A stretch of 64,000 nucleotides of DNA from Cellulomonas sp. URHD0024 (GCF_000426185.1 NZ_AUEW01000001.1:434001-498000), one strand, 5' to 3'; counted from the first letter of the stretch, positions 43,725 to 54,671 are shown. Translations and numbers: made by a program. The notes: generated from the letters alone by a model not told the origin.

Positions 43725-44788
43725 CAGCTCTCCTCCATGGTGCTTGCGGGTTCGGGTGTGGCGACGACCAGCACGTCCGGACCGAGCGGCAGGACCTGCC
43801 GCGTGGTCAGCCGGACGGCGTCGCCGATGGTCGTGATGCCGAGGTCGGCCAAGGCCGGCGGCCCCGCGCCGAGCAGGACGGGTGCGACGTACGCGTGCAC
43901 CTCGTCGACGAGACCCGCGCGCACGAAGGCCGCGGCGAGCGTCGGACCGCCCTCAACGAGGACATGCCGCACCTCGCGCTCGGTCAGCCGAGCGAGCACG
44001 ACGGCCGGGTCGTGCGTGTCGATCTCGATCAGCTCCCCGCCAGGACCGCGCAGGCGTGCGCCCACCGGAACCGGCCGGTGCCCCACGACGACTCGCAGCG
44101 GCTGCTGCCCGTGCAGCTCGCCGGCAGCGTTGCGCGAGGTCAGCGACGGGTCGTCAGCCAGGACCGTTCCCGTGCCGACGACGATCGCACCCACCTCGGT
44201 CCGCAGCTCGTGGGCATGGTGGCGCGAGACCTCGGACGTGATCCACCGGCTCGACCCGTCCGCTGCCGCGACCCGACCGTCGAGCGACGTCGCGAGCTTG
44301 AGGGTGACGAACGGTCGACCCCGTTCCACCGACGGCAACCAGGCGCCCAGCAGCTCGCGACCCTCGGCGGCGAGCACGCCGGTCTGGACGTCGACACCGG
44401 CGGCGCGCAGTCGCTGGGCGCCGCCCGCCGCGACGGGATTCGGGTCGGCCACCGACACGACGACACGACGCACGCCCGCGGCGATCAGCGCCTCCGAGCA
44501 CGGACCCGTGCGGCCGGTGTGGTTGCACGGTTCGAGCGTGACGACGGCCGTCGCGCCCACCGTGTCGGTGCCGCGGGCCGACGCGTCGACGAGCGCGGCC
44601 ACCTCGGCGTGCGGCGTCCCCGCACCGCGGTGCCAGCCTTCACCCAGCACCTCGCCGGACTGGCTCAGAAGGACGGCACCGACGCGCGGGTTGGGGCCAC
44701 CGGCCGGCCCGCGACGGGCGATCTCCAGCGCATGCCGAAGGGCAGACAGCTCGGCGGGAGCGACGTGCTCGACCTCCGTGCTCGACAT
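43724..44788 (-). CDS. ribD: Bifunctional deaminase-reductase RibD
   Basis: A 354-residue fusion. The N-terminal cytidine-deaminase-like domain has PNPRVGAVLL, the zinc site PHAEVAAL and EPCNHTGRTGPCSEAL; the reductase domain has VTLKLATSLDGRVAAADGSS, SRWITSEVSRHHAHELR and LVEGGPTLAAAFVRAGLVDE. It carries out steps two and three of riboflavin synthesis. First gene of the operon after the FMN riboswitch; ATG 44788 with GGAGGTAG upstream. Confidence 0.97.
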   Translation of the reverse strand: MSSTEVEHVAPAELSALRHALEIARRGPAGGPNPRVGAVLLSQSGEVLGEGWHRGAGTPHAEVAALVDASARGTDTVGATAVVTLEPCNHTGRTGPCSEALIAAGVRRVVVSVADPNPVAAGGAQRLRAAGVDVQTGVLAAEGRELLGAWLPSVERGRPFVTLKLATSLDGRVAAADGSSRWITSEVSRHHAHELRTEVGAIVVGTGTVLADDPSLTSRNAAGELHGQQPLRVVVGHRPVPVGARLRGPGGELIEIDTHDPAVVLARLTEREVRHVLVEGGPTLAAAFVRAGLVDEVHAYVAPVLLGAGPPALADLGITTIGDAVRLTTRQVLPLGPDVLVVATPEPASTMEES

Positions 44789-44865
44789 GCCTACCTCCGG
44801 GCGCGATGGCTCCGGGGTATGGGCGGCAGGAAGAGTCCCGCTACCACGGCGCAGGGCGCCGCCAC

Positions 44866-44992
44866 GTGATCCTCCCATCCGGACTTTCACCGTCGGTCCT
44901 GGAGTTCCACCAGGTCAACCGCCCGATCCTTGCGGACCGGTCGGGTCGCGGACTGTCACCGCCGGCTCGGAATTACACCGACCCCGGAGCAC
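44866..44992 (-). ncRNA. FMN riboswitch (RFN element)
   Basis: On the minus strand the RFN core reads GGGGTCGGTGTAATTCCGAG, then CGGCGGTGACAGTCCGCGAC, a variable arm, TGGAACTCCAGGACCGACGG and TGAAAGTCCGGATGGGAGGA. These are the invariant blocks of the FMN aptamer. It ends about 80 bases before ribD, and sits between the rpe stop and ribD. In Actinobacteria it usually controls translation by sequestering the start region, and represses when FMN is high. Confidence 0.95.
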
Positions 44993-45078
44993 GTGTATGT
45001 GTTCGTACTGCGCCAACGATCATGCCACACCAGGCATTCCCCACCGAATTCCGATGGACCCGGTCAAGTTTCGCGGCA

Positions 45079-45741
45079 TCACGCCACGGCGGTCTCCGCC
45101 AGCAGCCGTAGGGCCCCGATCTCGGCCGCGACGTCGGGTGCGCCGTAGACCGCGGACCCGGCGACGAACACGTCGGCGCCGGCCTGAGCGATGCGCTCGA
45201 TGGTGTCGCGCGCGACCCCGCCGTCGACCTGGAGGAGAGTCGACAGCCCCAGCTCCTCGATGGCACGCCGGGTCCGCCGGATCTTGGGCAGCATGCCCTC
45301 GATGAACGACTGTCCGCCGAACCCCGGTTCGACGGTCATGACGAGCACCATGTCGAACTCCGGCAGCAGGTCCAGCAACGGCTCGACCGGGGACGCCGGC
45401 CGAAGCGCGATGCCGGCACGCACGCCGCTCGAGCGCAGCTCGCGGGCCAGGCGCACCGGCGCCTGCGTGGCCTCGGCGTGGAACGTCACGGACGCCGCCC
45501 CCGCGGCGGCGTACTCGGGCGCCCACCGGTCGGCGTCCTCGATCATCAGGTGCACGTCCAACGGGATCGGCGACACCTGGGCGATCCGGCGCACGATCGG
45601 CAGCCCGAGCGTGAGGTTGGGGACGAAGTGGTTGTCCATGACGTCGACGTGCACGAAGTCGGCCGTGGCGATCGCCGCCAGGTCCCGCTCGAGGTTGACG
45701 AAGTCCGCGGACAGGATGCTCGGGTTGATCAGCGCAGGCAC
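45079..45741 (-). CDS. rpe: Ribulose-phosphate 3-epimerase
   Basis: A 220-residue TIM-barrel enzyme interconverting ribulose-5-P and xylulose-5-P. Signatures [50 protein letters not shown] and [20 protein letters not shown] with metal-binding residues are intact. Upstream is rsmB; downstream is the FMN riboswitch. Ribulose-5-P is the ribBA substrate, a reasonable link to the next operon. Confidence 0.97.
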   Translation of the reverse strand: MPALINPSILSADFVNLERDLAAIATADFVHVDVMDNHFVPNLTLGLPIVRRIAQVSPIPLDVHLMIEDADRWAPEYAAAGAASVTFHAEATQAPVRLARELRSSGVRAGIALRPASPVEPLLDLLPEFDMVLVMTVEPGFGGQSFIEGMLPKIRRTRRAIEELGLSTLLQVDGGVARDTIERIAQAGADVFVAGSAVYGAPDVAAEIGALRLLAETAVA

Positions 45742-45784
45742 ATGAGCAGCCTAGCCAGCGCCCGCCTTCGAGGGCTCCCCGAGC

Positions 45785-47281
45785 TCAGGACGTGCGGCGC
45801 AGCAAGCTCAGGTGCATCGCGTCCGTGCCGTGCACGTGCGGCCACAGCTGGACGTCGAGGCGCCCGTCCGGCAGGTCGATGGCGCCAGGCACGATGCTCC
45901 GCACCACCGCCTGGGCATCGATCACCTCGACGACGAGACCGTCCCGGGCGGCCGCGCGCAGCGCGTCCTTGACGACGAGCTGGGTCTCGACGAGGTGCGG
46001 CGAGCACGTCACGTAGGCGACGACACCGCCGGGGCGCACGGCCCGCAGCGCGGACACGAGCAGCTCCCGCTGCAGGGCACCCAACGTCGGCAGATCGTTC
46101 GGGCTGCGGCGCCAGCGGGCTTCGGGACGACGGCGGAGCGCACCGAGCCCCGTGCACGGCGCGTCGACCATCACCCGGTCGAACGACGCTGGCTCCAGCG
46201 CACCCAGGTCACGGCCGTCACCCGTGCGCACGTCCTCGACCGCGTCCGCCGGCACTGCCCGCAACGCCTGCTCGACCAGCTGGGTGCGGTGCGGCTGCAG
46301 CTCGTTCGCCACGATCCGGGCACCGCGCTCCCCCGCGACCGCCGCGAGCAGCGCCGCCTTGCCACCCGGCCCGGCGCACAGGTCGAGCCAGCGCTCGTCG
46401 CGCCCCACGACCGGTACCTCGGTCAGCGCGAGGGCCACGAGCTGGCTGCCCTCGTCCTGCACCCCGGAACGTCCCTCGCGCACGCTCGACAAGGCTGCCG
46501 GGTCACCACCGGCCAGCACGACCGCGGTCGGGGTCAGCGATCCTCGGGTGGAACCGGAGGCGTCGGCGAGCACCTCGTCGGCGTCCGCGAGCCCGGGCCG
46601 CGCCACCACGGTGACGTGCGGCGCCACGTTGTCCGCGACGAGCAGCTCCTCGATCTCGTCCGCGGAGCGCCCGTGGCCCACGAGCGCCTCGCGGAGCGCG
46701 CGCACGACCCAGACCGGATGGCTCTGGACAGCGGCGAGGGCGGCGAGCTCGTCGGTTCCCTGCGTGATCCGCTCCTCCCAGACGTCGAGCGGCTCTCGAC
46801 CGATCGCACGCAGGACCGCGTTGACGAACTGCGACGCTCCTGTGCCCAGCTGTTCACGCGCGAGGCCGACGGTCTCGGAGACCGCAGCGTGGGCCGGGAC
46901 CCGCATGCCGAGCAGCTGGTGCGCTCCCAGCCGGAGCACGTCGAGGACGGGCGGGTCGATCTTGTCCGTCGGACGAGCCGCGGCCAGCGCGATGATCGCG
47001 TCGTACCGGCCCTGCAGGCGCAGGGTGCCGTAGGCCAGCTCGGTGGCGAACGCGGCGTCCCGTGCGTCGATCCGGCGCTCGCGCAGGAGCGGGGGCAGGA
47101 CGAGGTTCGCGTAGGAGTCGGTGCCGGCCACTGCACGCAGGACGTCGTAGGCGGCCGTCCGGGCCGCGTCGCTGCCCTTGCGACGCTGGGACGGCGCAGC
47201 GGACGACCGTTGCGTCCTGCCCTGGGAGCGCGCGGCGCTGCGCTGCCGGCCGCTGGCGTCACGACGGTCGTCGGCGGTCAT
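45785..47281 (-). CDS. rsmB: 16S rRNA (cytosine-5)-methyltransferase RsmB-like
   Basis: A 498-residue protein. A basic low-complexity N-terminus (~35 residues) precedes a NusB-like helical domain ([20 protein letters not shown]), then a SAM domain with [34 protein letters not shown] and the catalytic-cysteine motif [13 protein letters not shown]. It methylates rRNA cytosine (RsmB modifies C967 in E. coli). The stop overlaps nothing; rpe starts 44 bases later. fmt ends inside its start (4-base overlap). Confidence 0.93.
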   Translation of the reverse strand: MTADDRRDASGRQRSAARSQGRTQRSSAAPSQRRKGSDAARTAAYDVLRAVAGTDSYANLVLPPLLRERRIDARDAAFATELAYGTLRLQGRYDAIIALAAARPTDKIDPPVLDVLRLGAHQLLGMRVPAHAAVSETVGLAREQLGTGASQFVNAVLRAIGREPLDVWEERITQGTDELAALAAVQSHPVWVVRALREALVGHGRSADEIEELLVADNVAPHVTVVARPGLADADEVLADASGSTRGSLTPTAVVLAGGDPAALSSVREGRSGVQDEGSQLVALALTEVPVVGRDERWLDLCAGPGGKAALLAAVAGERGARIVANELQPHRTQLVEQALRAVPADAVEDVRTGDGRDLGALEPASFDRVMVDAPCTGLGALRRRPEARWRRSPNDLPTLGALQRELLVSALRAVRPGGVVAYVTCSPHLVETQLVVKDALRAAARDGLVVEVIDAQAVVRSIVPGAIDLPDGRLDVQLWPHVHGTDAMHLSLLRRTS

Positions 47282-48216
47282 GCGACGCCTCCGAGCACGA
47301 CCGCGCCGTCGAGTCGCGCGCCGCGGGCCCAGTCGGCCGCCGCCATCGGGCGCTTGCCCTGCGGCGTGACGTCGCCCAACCGGACGGCATGACCCGCGGT
47401 GCCGACGAGCACGTCACGCTTGCCGGCGCGCACCTCGCCCGGAGCGAGGTCGGTGACGTCGGGTGCGCCGACGACAGGTCCCAGGCCGAGGCGCGAGCCG
47501 TCGGGCACGGTGGTCCAGGCTCCCGGCGCCGGTGTGCAGCCCCGGATGCGTCGGTCGATCACGTGCGGTGGCTGCGACCAGCGCACGCGGGCGTCCTCCG
47601 TCTCGAGCTTCGGTGCGTGGCTCACGCCGTCGGTGCCCTGCGCGACGGGGCTCAGGATCCCGTCCTCGATGGCGTCGAGCGTCTGCACCAGCAGTCCGGC
47701 TCCCGCGACGGCGAGCCGGTCGAGCAGGTCGCCCGCCGTGTCTCGCGGGCGGATCGTCTCCGTGAGGAACCCGAAGACCGGGCCCGTATCCAGTCCTGCC
47801 TCCAGACGGAAGGTGGTCGCCCCCGTGACCTCGTCGCCAGCCATCAGGGCGTGCTGCACGGGGGCCGCGCCGCGCCAGGCGGGCAGGACCGAGAAGTGCA
47901 GGTTGACCCAGCCGTGCGTGGGCACGTCGAGCAGCGCAGGCGGGATCAGCGCGCCGTAGGCGACGACCGGTGCGGCGTCGACGGCCAGCCCGGCCAGCCG
48001 CGCCTGGAACTCCTGGTCGCGGGGTCGGTCCGGGGTGAGGACCTCCAGGCCTGCCTCCAACGCGCGGGCCTTCACGGCGCTGATCCCCGAGGTTCGGCCG
48101 CGGCCGGAGCGGGCGTCGGGGCGGGTCAGCACCGCGACCACCTCGTGGCGCGACCCCAGGAGGGCCTCGAGCGACGGCACCGCGGCCGCGGGAGTTCCGG
48201 CGAAGAGCAGTCGCAT
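47278..48216 (-). CDS. fmt: Methionyl-tRNA formyltransferase
   Basis: A 312-residue enzyme. [20 protein letters not shown] at the start, the catalytic site [20 protein letters not shown], and the C-terminal OB-type FPGAWTTV-like [13 protein letters not shown] region are intact. It formylates initiator Met-tRNA. ATG 48216. The stop region overlaps the rsmB start by four bases (ATGA). Confidence 0.96.
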   Translation of the reverse strand: MRLLFAGTPAAAVPSLEALLGSRHEVVAVLTRPDARSGRGRTSGISAVKARALEAGLEVLTPDRPRDQEFQARLAGLAVDAAPVVAYGALIPPALLDVPTHGWVNLHFSVLPAWRGAAPVQHALMAGDEVTGATTFRLEAGLDTGPVFGFLTETIRPRDTAGDLLDRLAVAGAGLLVQTLDAIEDGILSPVAQGTDGVSHAPKLETEDARVRWSQPPHVIDRRIRGCTPAPGAWTTVPDGSRLGLGPVVGAPDVTDLAPGEVRAGKRDVLVGTAGHAVRLGDVTPQGKRPMAAADWARGARLDGAVVLGGVA

Positions 48217-48226
48217 GGCCCCGATC

Positions 48227-48841
48227 TTAGGTGCGCGGCAACGGGACGCCGCGCGCGACCAGCTCGTGACGCAGCTCTTCCGCGGACGTGAAGAGCACGG
48301 CCTGGAGGCCCAGCCGAGCGGCCGCGTCGACGTTCTTCGGGGCATCGTCGACGAAAACGGTGGTCTGCGGTGTCAGGCCGAACCGCTCGATCAGCAGCCG
48401 GAAGATCCGTTCGTCCGGCTTGGCCATCCCGACCGCGCCCGAGACCAGCACGTCCTCCAGCAGCCCGATCGCGGGCGCCGCCGGCTCGGCGAGGTGGAAC
48501 GTCTCCGCCGACCAGTTGGTCAGGCCGAGGGTCCGCACACCCGCAGCCACGAGGTCGCGCACGAGTCGCTCGGACCCCGGCACGGGACCGGGCAGGGCGT
48601 CGGCAAAGTGGTCGACGTAGACGTCGAGAGCGCGTGAGTGCTGCGGGAACCGAGCACGCACCTCGGCCCTCGCCTGTGCCCAGGGTCGCCCTGCGTCCTG
48701 GCGGTGGTTGAACGACGGGAAGTCGACGTCCGCGAAGAACGCCTCGACGGCCTCCCTGTCCATCCGGCCGACGAACGGACCGAACGGGTCCCACCGCACG
48801 AGCACCTGGCCCAGGTCGAAGACCACCGCATCGATGCTCAT
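48227..48841 (-). CDS. HAD-family hydrolase
   Basis: A 204-residue haloacid dehalogenase-like phosphatase. Motif I is [13 protein letters not shown] (DxG variant: catalytic Asp in FDLG), motif [10 protein letters not shown], motif III Lys in [10 protein letters not shown], motif [14 protein letters not shown]. The cap (about residues 20-85) is the short helical type. Substrate unknown. It overlaps the priA stop by four bases and lies 10 bases upstream of fmt. Confidence 0.85.
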   Translation of the reverse strand: MSIDAVVFDLGQVLVRWDPFGPFVGRMDREAVEAFFADVDFPSFNHRQDAGRPWAQARAEVRARFPQHSRALDVYVDHFADALPGPVPGSERLVRDLVAAGVRTLGLTNWSAETFHLAEPAAPAIGLLEDVLVSGAVGMAKPDERIFRLLIERFGLTPQTTVFVDDAPKNVDAAARLGLQAVLFTSAEELRHELVARGVPLPRT

Positions 48842-50916
48842 CCGAGGTCCGCCGGGTCCAGCTGCACGCGCACGGAGCCACCCTCGCGTCGCGCGCTACG
48901 GACCGCCTGCGACGCCGCCAGGGACCTCGCGAGGGCCGGACCCTGCGACCGCGGGACGCGAACGAGAGCGCGCACCTCGGACTCGAGCGACTCCTCCGGC
49001 GCGGCGACGGGCACGGGGCCGAGCACCTCGAGCTGAGGCACGTCGAGCCGGGCGACCAGCGCGTCCACCGCGTCGCGCGGACCCGTCACCGAGGCGATCC
49101 GCACGGACGGCGGGAGTGCGAGCTCGGCCCGTTCTGCCAGCTCGCGCGACGCATAACCAGCGGGGTCCCAGCGCACGAGCGCCTGCGTCGCCCGCTCCTC
49201 GGCGTCACCGACGAGCAGGACGACTCCCCCGTCGGAGCCGGACCTCACCAGCGCGGCGGCCGCGAACCACCGTCGCAGCGCGTCCTCACCCGTGCGCAGT
49301 GCGGCGCCGGCCGTGCTGACGGATGCGTCGAGCAGCAACGCGGCCGCGTAGCCGCCCGGAGCGACGGGCTCGGCACCGGGCGTACAGACGACGACCGCCG
49401 GCTCGTCCCTGACGCTCGCCAGCACACCCCCGGCGGCACGGGCACCGGAGACGCGGACCGGTACGCCGGGGAACGCGCGGCCCAACTCCTCGGCCGTGCG
49501 CTCGGACCCGACGCGCACGGACCTGAGCGCGTGGGAACCGCACTCGGTGCACCGCCAGTCGGTCGCCAGCCGGCCGCACCAGCCGCAGGTCGGCACCGCG
49601 GTCGCCGAGGCCAGCCCCAGCGGGCCGTGGCAGACCCCGCAGCGCGCCGACGCCCGGCACCGGCCGCACGCGACGGCCGGGAGATACCCGGCGCGCGGCA
49701 CCTGGACGAGCACCGGCCCGTCCGCGAGCCTGTCGCGCACGGTCCGCCACGCGGGGGCGGGAAGTCGAGCGGCCGCCGCGGGCCCCTCCCGGGCGAGCTC
49801 GATCGAGGTCAGGGCCTGCACGCGCGGGGCTCGCGCCCGGGTTGTCGCGCGGTCGGCGGTCACCTCACGCGCCCAGCCGCTCTCCACGAGCGCCTGACCC
49901 TCGACGCTGCGTCCGTGCCCGGCGACGAGCAAGCCGCAGGACTCCAGCTCCGAACGCAGCGCGAGCACCTCCCGGACGTGCGGGTACGGCGCGCGCGGCT
50001 CGGCGTGCAGCGGGTCGCCGTCGTCCCACACGACCGCGAGGCCGAGGTTGCGCACAGGTGCGAACGCGGATGCTCGTGTCCCGACGACCACGTCGGCCTG
50101 CCCCCGGAGGGCGGCCAGGAAGGACCGGTAGCGCACGGCCGGGCCGTCGTCGGCGGCGAGCCGGACGGCTCCGCCCTCCGTGCCGGGCACCCAGCGTGCG
50201 ATGTCCACCTCGGCGAGCGCACCCAGCACCCGGTCGATGTCGCGAGCGTCCGGCACGACGACCAGCGCCCCACGACCGCCCACCACGCACGCCGCGACCG
50301 CCTGGGCGATCGCGTCGGGCCACCGATCGCCCGCGGAACCGGGCAGCGCCGACCACACCGCCCGGGGAGCGCCCCCGGTGGTCAGGTGCTGCAGGAAGGC
50401 CGGGCCGCCCCGGTACTGCGCCCACGCCGTCGCGGTGCTTTTCGGTGCCGCAGGCGGCTCGGGCTCGCCAGGCATCTCCGCCTCGACCCGGGCGTGCCGG
50501 GCAGGGACGGCGAGGCGCAGGACGTCGACGAGCGTCCCAGCCCAGCGATCGGCCACGGCTCGGGCGAGACGGGCCACCTCGGGCGACAGGACCGGTTCGG
50601 CGGAGACGACCTTGCGCAGGGGCGCGAGCGTCCCGTCGTGCTCCGCCACCTCGACCCTGTCGAGGACGTACGCGTTGACGTCCCGTCCGGCGAAGCGCAC
50701 CTTGACGCGCGTCCCGGGTACGGCCGTGTCGGCGAGCGCCGCCGGCACGAGGTACTCGAAGGCACGGTCGAGGTGCGCCGGCGGCAGGTCGACGCACACG
50801 CGTGCGACGGGCAGCTCCCGCGCGACCGCAGGACCATCGACGACGGGTCGTGCGCGACGCCGGGGCCCTGGCAGACCGTCGAGCACGAGCTGCTCGCCGT
50901 CCGCCGTCACGTCCAT
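48838..50916 (-). CDS. priA: PriA-like primosomal protein N' (helicase motifs degenerate)
   Basis: A 692-residue PriA homologue. The N-terminal 3'-DNA-binding domain (ARVCVDLPPAHLDRAFEYLV, GTRVKVRFAGRDVNAYVLDR) and the Cys-rich zinc site (CGRCRASARCGVCHG ... CGWCGRL ... CTECGS) are kept. The ATPase core is not: the place of the Walker A GSGKT reads ALPGSAGDRWPD, and the DEEH box is VWDDGDP. This pattern is typical of actinobacterial PriA, which is probably not a helicase and may only load replication-restart factors. Confidence 0.88.
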   Translation of the reverse strand: MDVTADGEQLVLDGLPGPRRRARPVVDGPAVARELPVARVCVDLPPAHLDRAFEYLVPAALADTAVPGTRVKVRFAGRDVNAYVLDRVEVAEHDGTLAPLRKVVSAEPVLSPEVARLARAVADRWAGTLVDVLRLAVPARHARVEAEMPGEPEPPAAPKSTATAWAQYRGGPAFLQHLTTGGAPRAVWSALPGSAGDRWPDAIAQAVAACVVGGRGALVVVPDARDIDRVLGALAEVDIARWVPGTEGGAVRLAADDGPAVRYRSFLAALRGQADVVVGTRASAFAPVRNLGLAVVWDDGDPLHAEPRAPYPHVREVLALRSELESCGLLVAGHGRSVEGQALVESGWAREVTADRATTRARAPRVQALTSIELAREGPAAAARLPAPAWRTVRDRLADGPVLVQVPRAGYLPAVACGRCRASARCGVCHGPLGLASATAVPTCGWCGRLATDWRCTECGSHALRSVRVGSERTAEELGRAFPGVPVRVSGARAAGGVLASVRDEPAVVVCTPGAEPVAPGGYAAALLLDASVSTAGAALRTGEDALRRWFAAAALVRSGSDGGVVLLVGDAEERATQALVRWDPAGYASRELAERAELALPPSVRIASVTGPRDAVDALVARLDVPQLEVLGPVPVAAPEESLESEVRALVRVPRSQGPALARSLAASQAVRSARREGGSVRVQLDPADLG

Positions 50917-50974
50917 GGGGTCATTCGACCACCCACGACCGACGCACGACGTGCGACGTCCACAGGACCGCAGG

Positions 50975-52177
50975 TCAGCCGATCGCGGTCTGCAGGTCCG
51001 TCACCCGGTCCGTGCGCTCCCAGGTGAACTCGGGCAGCTCGCGACCGAAGTGCCCGTACGCGGCCGTCCGCTGGTAGATCGGACGCAGCAGGTCGAGGTC
51101 CCGCACGATCGCGGCCGGACGCAGGTCGAACACCTCGCGGATCGCGGAGGTGAGCCGGTCGACCGGGACGGTCTCGGTGCCGAACGTCTCGACGTAGAGG
51201 CCGACCGGGTTCGCCTTGCCGATCGCGTACGCGACCTGCACCTCGCAGCGACGCGCGAGCCCGGCCGCGACGACGTTCTTGGCCACCCAGCGCATCGCGT
51301 ACGCGGCGGAACGGTCGACCTTCGACGGGTCCTTGCCCGAGAAGGCGCCCCCACCGTGACGGGCGATCCCGCCGTAGGAGTCGACGATGATCTTGCGGCC
51401 CGTGAGGCCCGCGTCGCCCTGCGGACCACCGACGACGAACGTTCCGGTCGGGTTCACGAACAGGCGGTAGTCGGTGACGTCGAGGTCGATGGTCGCCAGG
51501 ACGGGCGCGATGACGTGCTCGGCGATGCCCGGCCGCAGCTGGGTCTCGAGGTGGACGTCCGGCTCGTGCTGGGTGGACAGGACGACGGTGTCGAGCGTGG
51601 CCGGGCGGTCGCCGTCGTAGCCGATGGTCACCTGCGTCTTCCCGTCGGGACGCAGCCCCGGCAGGATCCCGTCCTTGCGGACGAGGGCGAGTCGCTCGGC
51701 GAGCCGGTGTGCCAGCCAGATCGGCAGCGGGAGCAGGGACGGCGTCTCGTCGGAGGCGTACCCGAACATCAGGCCCTGGTCGCCCGCGCCCTGCAGGTCG
51801 AGCGGGTCGATGTCGGACGAGTCGTCACGGACCTCGATGGCCTTGTCGACGCCCGCCGCGATGTCCGGCGACTGCTGACCGATCGAGACCGACACACCGC
51901 ACGAGTCACCGTCGAACCCGATGTGCGAGGAGGTGTAGCCGATACCCCGCACGACCTGGCGGACGATCTGCGGGATCTCGACGTACGCGCTCGTGGTGAC
52001 CTCACCCGCCACGTGCACCAGACCGGTCGTGACCATCGTCTCCACCGCGACCCGTGCCTGCGGGTCCTGCTCCAGGATCGCGTCCAGGATGGCGTCGGAG
52101 ATCTGGTCGCAGACCTTGTCCGGGTGCCCTTCGGTGACGGACTCAGACGTGAACAGGCGCAGCGTGGGCTCGGTCAT
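50975..52177 (-). CDS. metK: S-adenosylmethionine synthetase
   Basis: A 400-residue MAT enzyme. [20 protein letters not shown], the P-loop-like [19 protein letters not shown] and [18 protein letters not shown] are intact, together with ATP-binding His/Lys/Asp residues. It makes SAM from Met and ATP. ATG 52177 is preferred; the upstream in-frame ATGs give a non-conserved 39-residue extension. No SAM riboswitch is seen in the 37 bases between coaBC and metK. Confidence 0.98.
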   Translation of the reverse strand: MTEPTLRLFTSESVTEGHPDKVCDQISDAILDAILEQDPQARVAVETMVTTGLVHVAGEVTTSAYVEIPQIVRQVVRGIGYTSSHIGFDGDSCGVSVSIGQQSPDIAAGVDKAIEVRDDSSDIDPLDLQGAGDQGLMFGYASDETPSLLPLPIWLAHRLAERLALVRKDGILPGLRPDGKTQVTIGYDGDRPATLDTVVLSTQHEPDVHLETQLRPGIAEHVIAPVLATIDLDVTDYRLFVNPTGTFVVGGPQGDAGLTGRKIIVDSYGGIARHGGGAFSGKDPSKVDRSAAYAMRWVAKNVVAAGLARRCEVQVAYAIGKANPVGLYVETFGTETVPVDRLTSAIREVFDLRPAAIVRDLDLLRPIYQRTAAYGHFGRELPEFTWERTDRVTDLQTAIG

Positions 52178-52214
52178 GGCGCACAGCGTAATGGCCGACG
52201 AGGAGATCGTTGTC

Positions 52215-53411
52215 TCATATGCGAGCAGTGACCGCATCCCAGACAACGTGCGCGACGACGTCCTTGCTTCCGGAGGCGCTCGCGACGACGTCACCAGAGC
52301 CGTCGAGGATCGTCACGTCGTTCGCGTCCATGCCGAACCCGCGTCCGTCACCGACGGCGTTCACGACGAGGAGATCCGCACCCTTGCGCAGCGCCTTCGT
52401 CCGCCCGTGCTCGAGCACCGACCCGGCGCCGTCACCCGTCTCGGCGGCGAAGCCCACGACGACCTGGTGCGCGCGCAGGCGGTCGTGCGCGAGCTCCGCG
52501 AGGATGTCCACGGTCTCGACGAGCTCGAGCACGGGCGCGGCGCCGTCAGCACTCTTCTTGATCTTGGTCTCGACGGCCGTGCGCGGGCGGTAGTCCGCCA
52601 CTGCCGCCGCCATGACCACGACGTCCGCGTCCTTGGCCGCGGCGCGGACCGCGTCCCGCAGCTCGGCTCCCGTCTCGGCGTGGACGACGTCCAGCCCCGC
52701 CGGGATGCGCACGGTGACGTTCGCGACGACGAGCGTCACGCGGGCGCCCCGGTCCCGGGCGGCGCGGGCGAGCGCCACACCCTGGCGTCCGGACGAACGG
52801 TTGCCGAGGAACCGCACCGGATCGAGCGGTTCGCGCGTGCCACCTGCCGAGATGACGACGTGCCGGCCGACCAGGTCCTGGTTCACGGTCGCCACGAGCG
52901 CGAGCGCGGCCTCGGCGATGGCCTCGGGCTCCGGCAGGCGACCGGGCCCGGTGTCGGCGCCGGTCAGCCGACCCGCGACCGGGTCGAGCACGTGCACGCC
53001 GCGGGAACGCAGGGTGGCGACGTTCGCGACGGTCGCCGGGTGCTCCCACATCTCGGTGTGCATCGCCGGGGCGAGCAGGACGGGACACCGGGCGACCAGG
53101 AGCGTCGCCGTGAGCAGGTCGTCGGCCTGCCCGGTCGCCGCACGCGCCAGAAGGTCGGCGGTGGCCGGCGCCACGATCACGAGCTCGGCCGACTTGCCGA
53201 CCGCGACATGGGCGACCTGGTCGACGTCCTCGAAGACGTCCGTGGTCACCGGCTCACCGGAGAGGGCCTCCCAGGTGGCGCGGCCGACGAACTCCAGCGC
53301 CGCGCGGGTGGGCACGACCCGGACCGAGTGCCCGGCCTCGCGCAGCAGCCGCAGCAGCAGCACCGACTTGTAGGCGGCGATGCCGCCCGCGACACCGAGG
53401 ACGATGCGCAT
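52215..53411 (-). CDS. coaBC: Bifunctional phosphopantothenoylcysteine decarboxylase/synthetase
   Basis: A 398-residue CoaBC. The flavoprotein decarboxylase half has [44 protein letters not shown]; the synthetase half has [41 protein letters not shown] and VGFAAET. Both steps convert 4'-phosphopantothenate towards CoA. Located 9 bases after rpoZ in the gmk-rpoZ-coaBC-metK run. Confidence 0.97.
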   Translation of the reverse strand: MRIVLGVAGGIAAYKSVLLLRLLREAGHSVRVVPTRAALEFVGRATWEALSGEPVTTDVFEDVDQVAHVAVGKSAELVIVAPATADLLARAATGQADDLLTATLLVARCPVLLAPAMHTEMWEHPATVANVATLRSRGVHVLDPVAGRLTGADTGPGRLPEPEAIAEAALALVATVNQDLVGRHVVISAGGTREPLDPVRFLGNRSSGRQGVALARAARDRGARVTLVVANVTVRIPAGLDVVHAETGAELRDAVRAAAKDADVVVMAAAVADYRPRTAVETKIKKSADGAAPVLELVETVDILAELAHDRLRAHQVVVGFAAETGDGAGSVLEHGRTKALRKGADLLVVNAVGDGRGFGMDANDVTILDGSGDVVASASGSKDVVAHVVWDAVTARI

Positions 53412-53420
53412 CAGGGCAGG

Positions 53421-53684
53421 TCAGCCCTCGGTGGCCTCGGACGTCAGCAGGCCGGCGTCGATCTCGCGCATGGCGATCGAGAGCGGCTTCTCCTGCGGAC
53501 GGGTGTCGACCAGCGGGCCGACGTACTCGAGCAGGCCCTCGTTGAGCTGCGAGTAGTACGCGTTGATCTGGCGCGCGCGCTTGGCCGAGTAGAGCACCAG
53601 CGCGTACTTCGAGTCCGCGCGCTCGAGCAGGCGGTCGATGGGCGGGTCGGTGATGCCGGTGGGGGCTGCGACGGTTCCGGACAC
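53421..53684 (-). CDS. rpoZ: RNA polymerase omega subunit
   Basis: An 87-residue omega subunit, which supports RNA polymerase assembly. The conserved region [31 protein letters not shown] lies at residues 15-45 and the tail [15 protein letters not shown] matches the family. GTG 53684 has GGGAG about 10 bases upstream. It sits between gmk and coaBC, the usual order. Confidence 0.95.
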   Translation of the reverse strand: MSGTVAAPTGITDPPIDRLLERADSKYALVLYSAKRARQINAYYSQLNEGLLEYVGPLVDTRPQEKPLSIAMREIDAGLLTSEATEG

Positions 53685-53725
53685 GGTGATCTCCCGAAGG
53701 TAAGGGTGTGGGACTGCCGACCAGT

Positions 53726-54295
53726 CTACCTGGTCGGTAGTCCCATCCCGCGGACGAGCTCGTCGGTCGCCTGGTGCACGTCGTCGTTGACGATGATCTG
53801 GTCGAACTCCGCGGCCGCTGCGAGCTCGACCCGAGCGGTGGCGAGCCGTCGCTCGCGCTCCTCGGCGCCCTCGGTCCCCCGTCCGACCAGGCGCCGTTCC
53901 AGCTCCTCGAACGACGGCGGTGCGAGGAACACGAAGTGTGCGTCCGGCATCGACGCGCGTACCTGGCGGGCGCCCTGCAGGTCGATCTCGAGCAGTGCCG
54001 GCTCTCCCGCAGCCAGTCGCTCTTCGACCGGCCGTCGCAGGGTGCCGTACTTGTTCTGGCTGTGGACCACGGCCCACTCCAGGAACTCCCCCTGCGCGAC
54101 CATCCGGTCGAACTCGTCTCCGGACAAGAACAGATAGTGGACCCCGTCCACCTCGCCCGGCCGTGGCGACCGCGTCGTCGCGGAGACCGAGAGCCAGACC
54201 TCGGGATAGCGGGACCGGACGTCGGCGGACACGGTCCCCTTGCCGACGGCGGTCGGTCCGGCGAGAACGGTCAGCCGGGCGGGCGTCGTCGTCAT
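53726..54295 (-). CDS. gmk: Guanylate kinase
   Basis: A 189-residue kinase for GMP to GDP. P-loop [10 protein letters not shown] (residues 13-22; unusual AV for SGAG), the GMP-binding [20 protein letters not shown] and [13 protein letters not shown] are in order. ATG 54295; 41 bases upstream of rpoZ. Complete. Confidence 0.97.
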   Translation of the reverse strand: MTTTPARLTVLAGPTAVGKGTVSADVRSRYPEVWLSVSATTRSPRPGEVDGVHYLFLSGDEFDRMVAQGEFLEWAVVHSQNKYGTLRRPVEERLAAGEPALLEIDLQGARQVRASMPDAHFVFLAPPSFEELERRLVGRGTEGAEERERRLATARVELAAAAEFDQIIVNDDVHQATDELVRGMGLPTR

Positions 54296-54359
54296 GGGTG
54301 GTGCAGCACTCCTCGTGCAGTGGACGGGTCAGGAGCGGAGCCGCAGGACCCGGTCTACG

Positions 54360-54671
54360 TCACCCGAATCGGTCGACGAGAGCCTTCACCTGGTGCGGTC
54401 CGAGCCCGCGGACGCGCCGCGTCTCGGAGATTCCGATCTCGGAGATGATCGCACGGGCCTTGACCTTGCCGACGCCAGGCAGGGACTCGAGGAGAGCCAG
54501 CACCTTGAGCTTGCCGATCGTCTCGTCGGCCTGTCCCTGCGCGATCACCTCGGAGAGGGTGCCCTGCGAGTACTTGAGGCGGTTCTTCACCTCGGCACGA
54601 GCCTGCCGTGCCGCGGCCGCCTTCTGGAGCGCTGCCGCTCGTTGTTCGGGAGTCAGCGGAGGGAGTGCCAC
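54360..54671 (-). CDS. mihF: Mycobacterial-type integration host factor (mIHF)
   Basis: A 103-residue nucleoid-associated protein typical of Actinobacteria: VALPPLTPEQRAAALQKAAA, RLKYSQGTLSEVIAQGQADE, the helix-hairpin-like GVGKVKARAIISEIGISETR, and RVRGLGPHQVKALVDRFG. It bends DNA and shapes the nucleoid. GTG 54671 has GAAGG upstream. In M. tuberculosis mihF (Rv1388) precedes gmk, as here. The 234-base gap upstream, after pyrF, should carry its promoter. Confidence 0.95.
   Translation of the reverse strand: MALPPLTPEQRAAALQKAAAARQARAEVKNRLKYSQGTLSEVIAQGQADETIGKLKVLALLESLPGVGKVKARAIISEIGISETRRVRGLGPHQVKALVDRFG

Noticed and set aside
52178..52214. SAM riboswitch upstream of metK
   Set aside because: Only 37 bases separate metK and coaBC; no conserved riboswitch core is visible.
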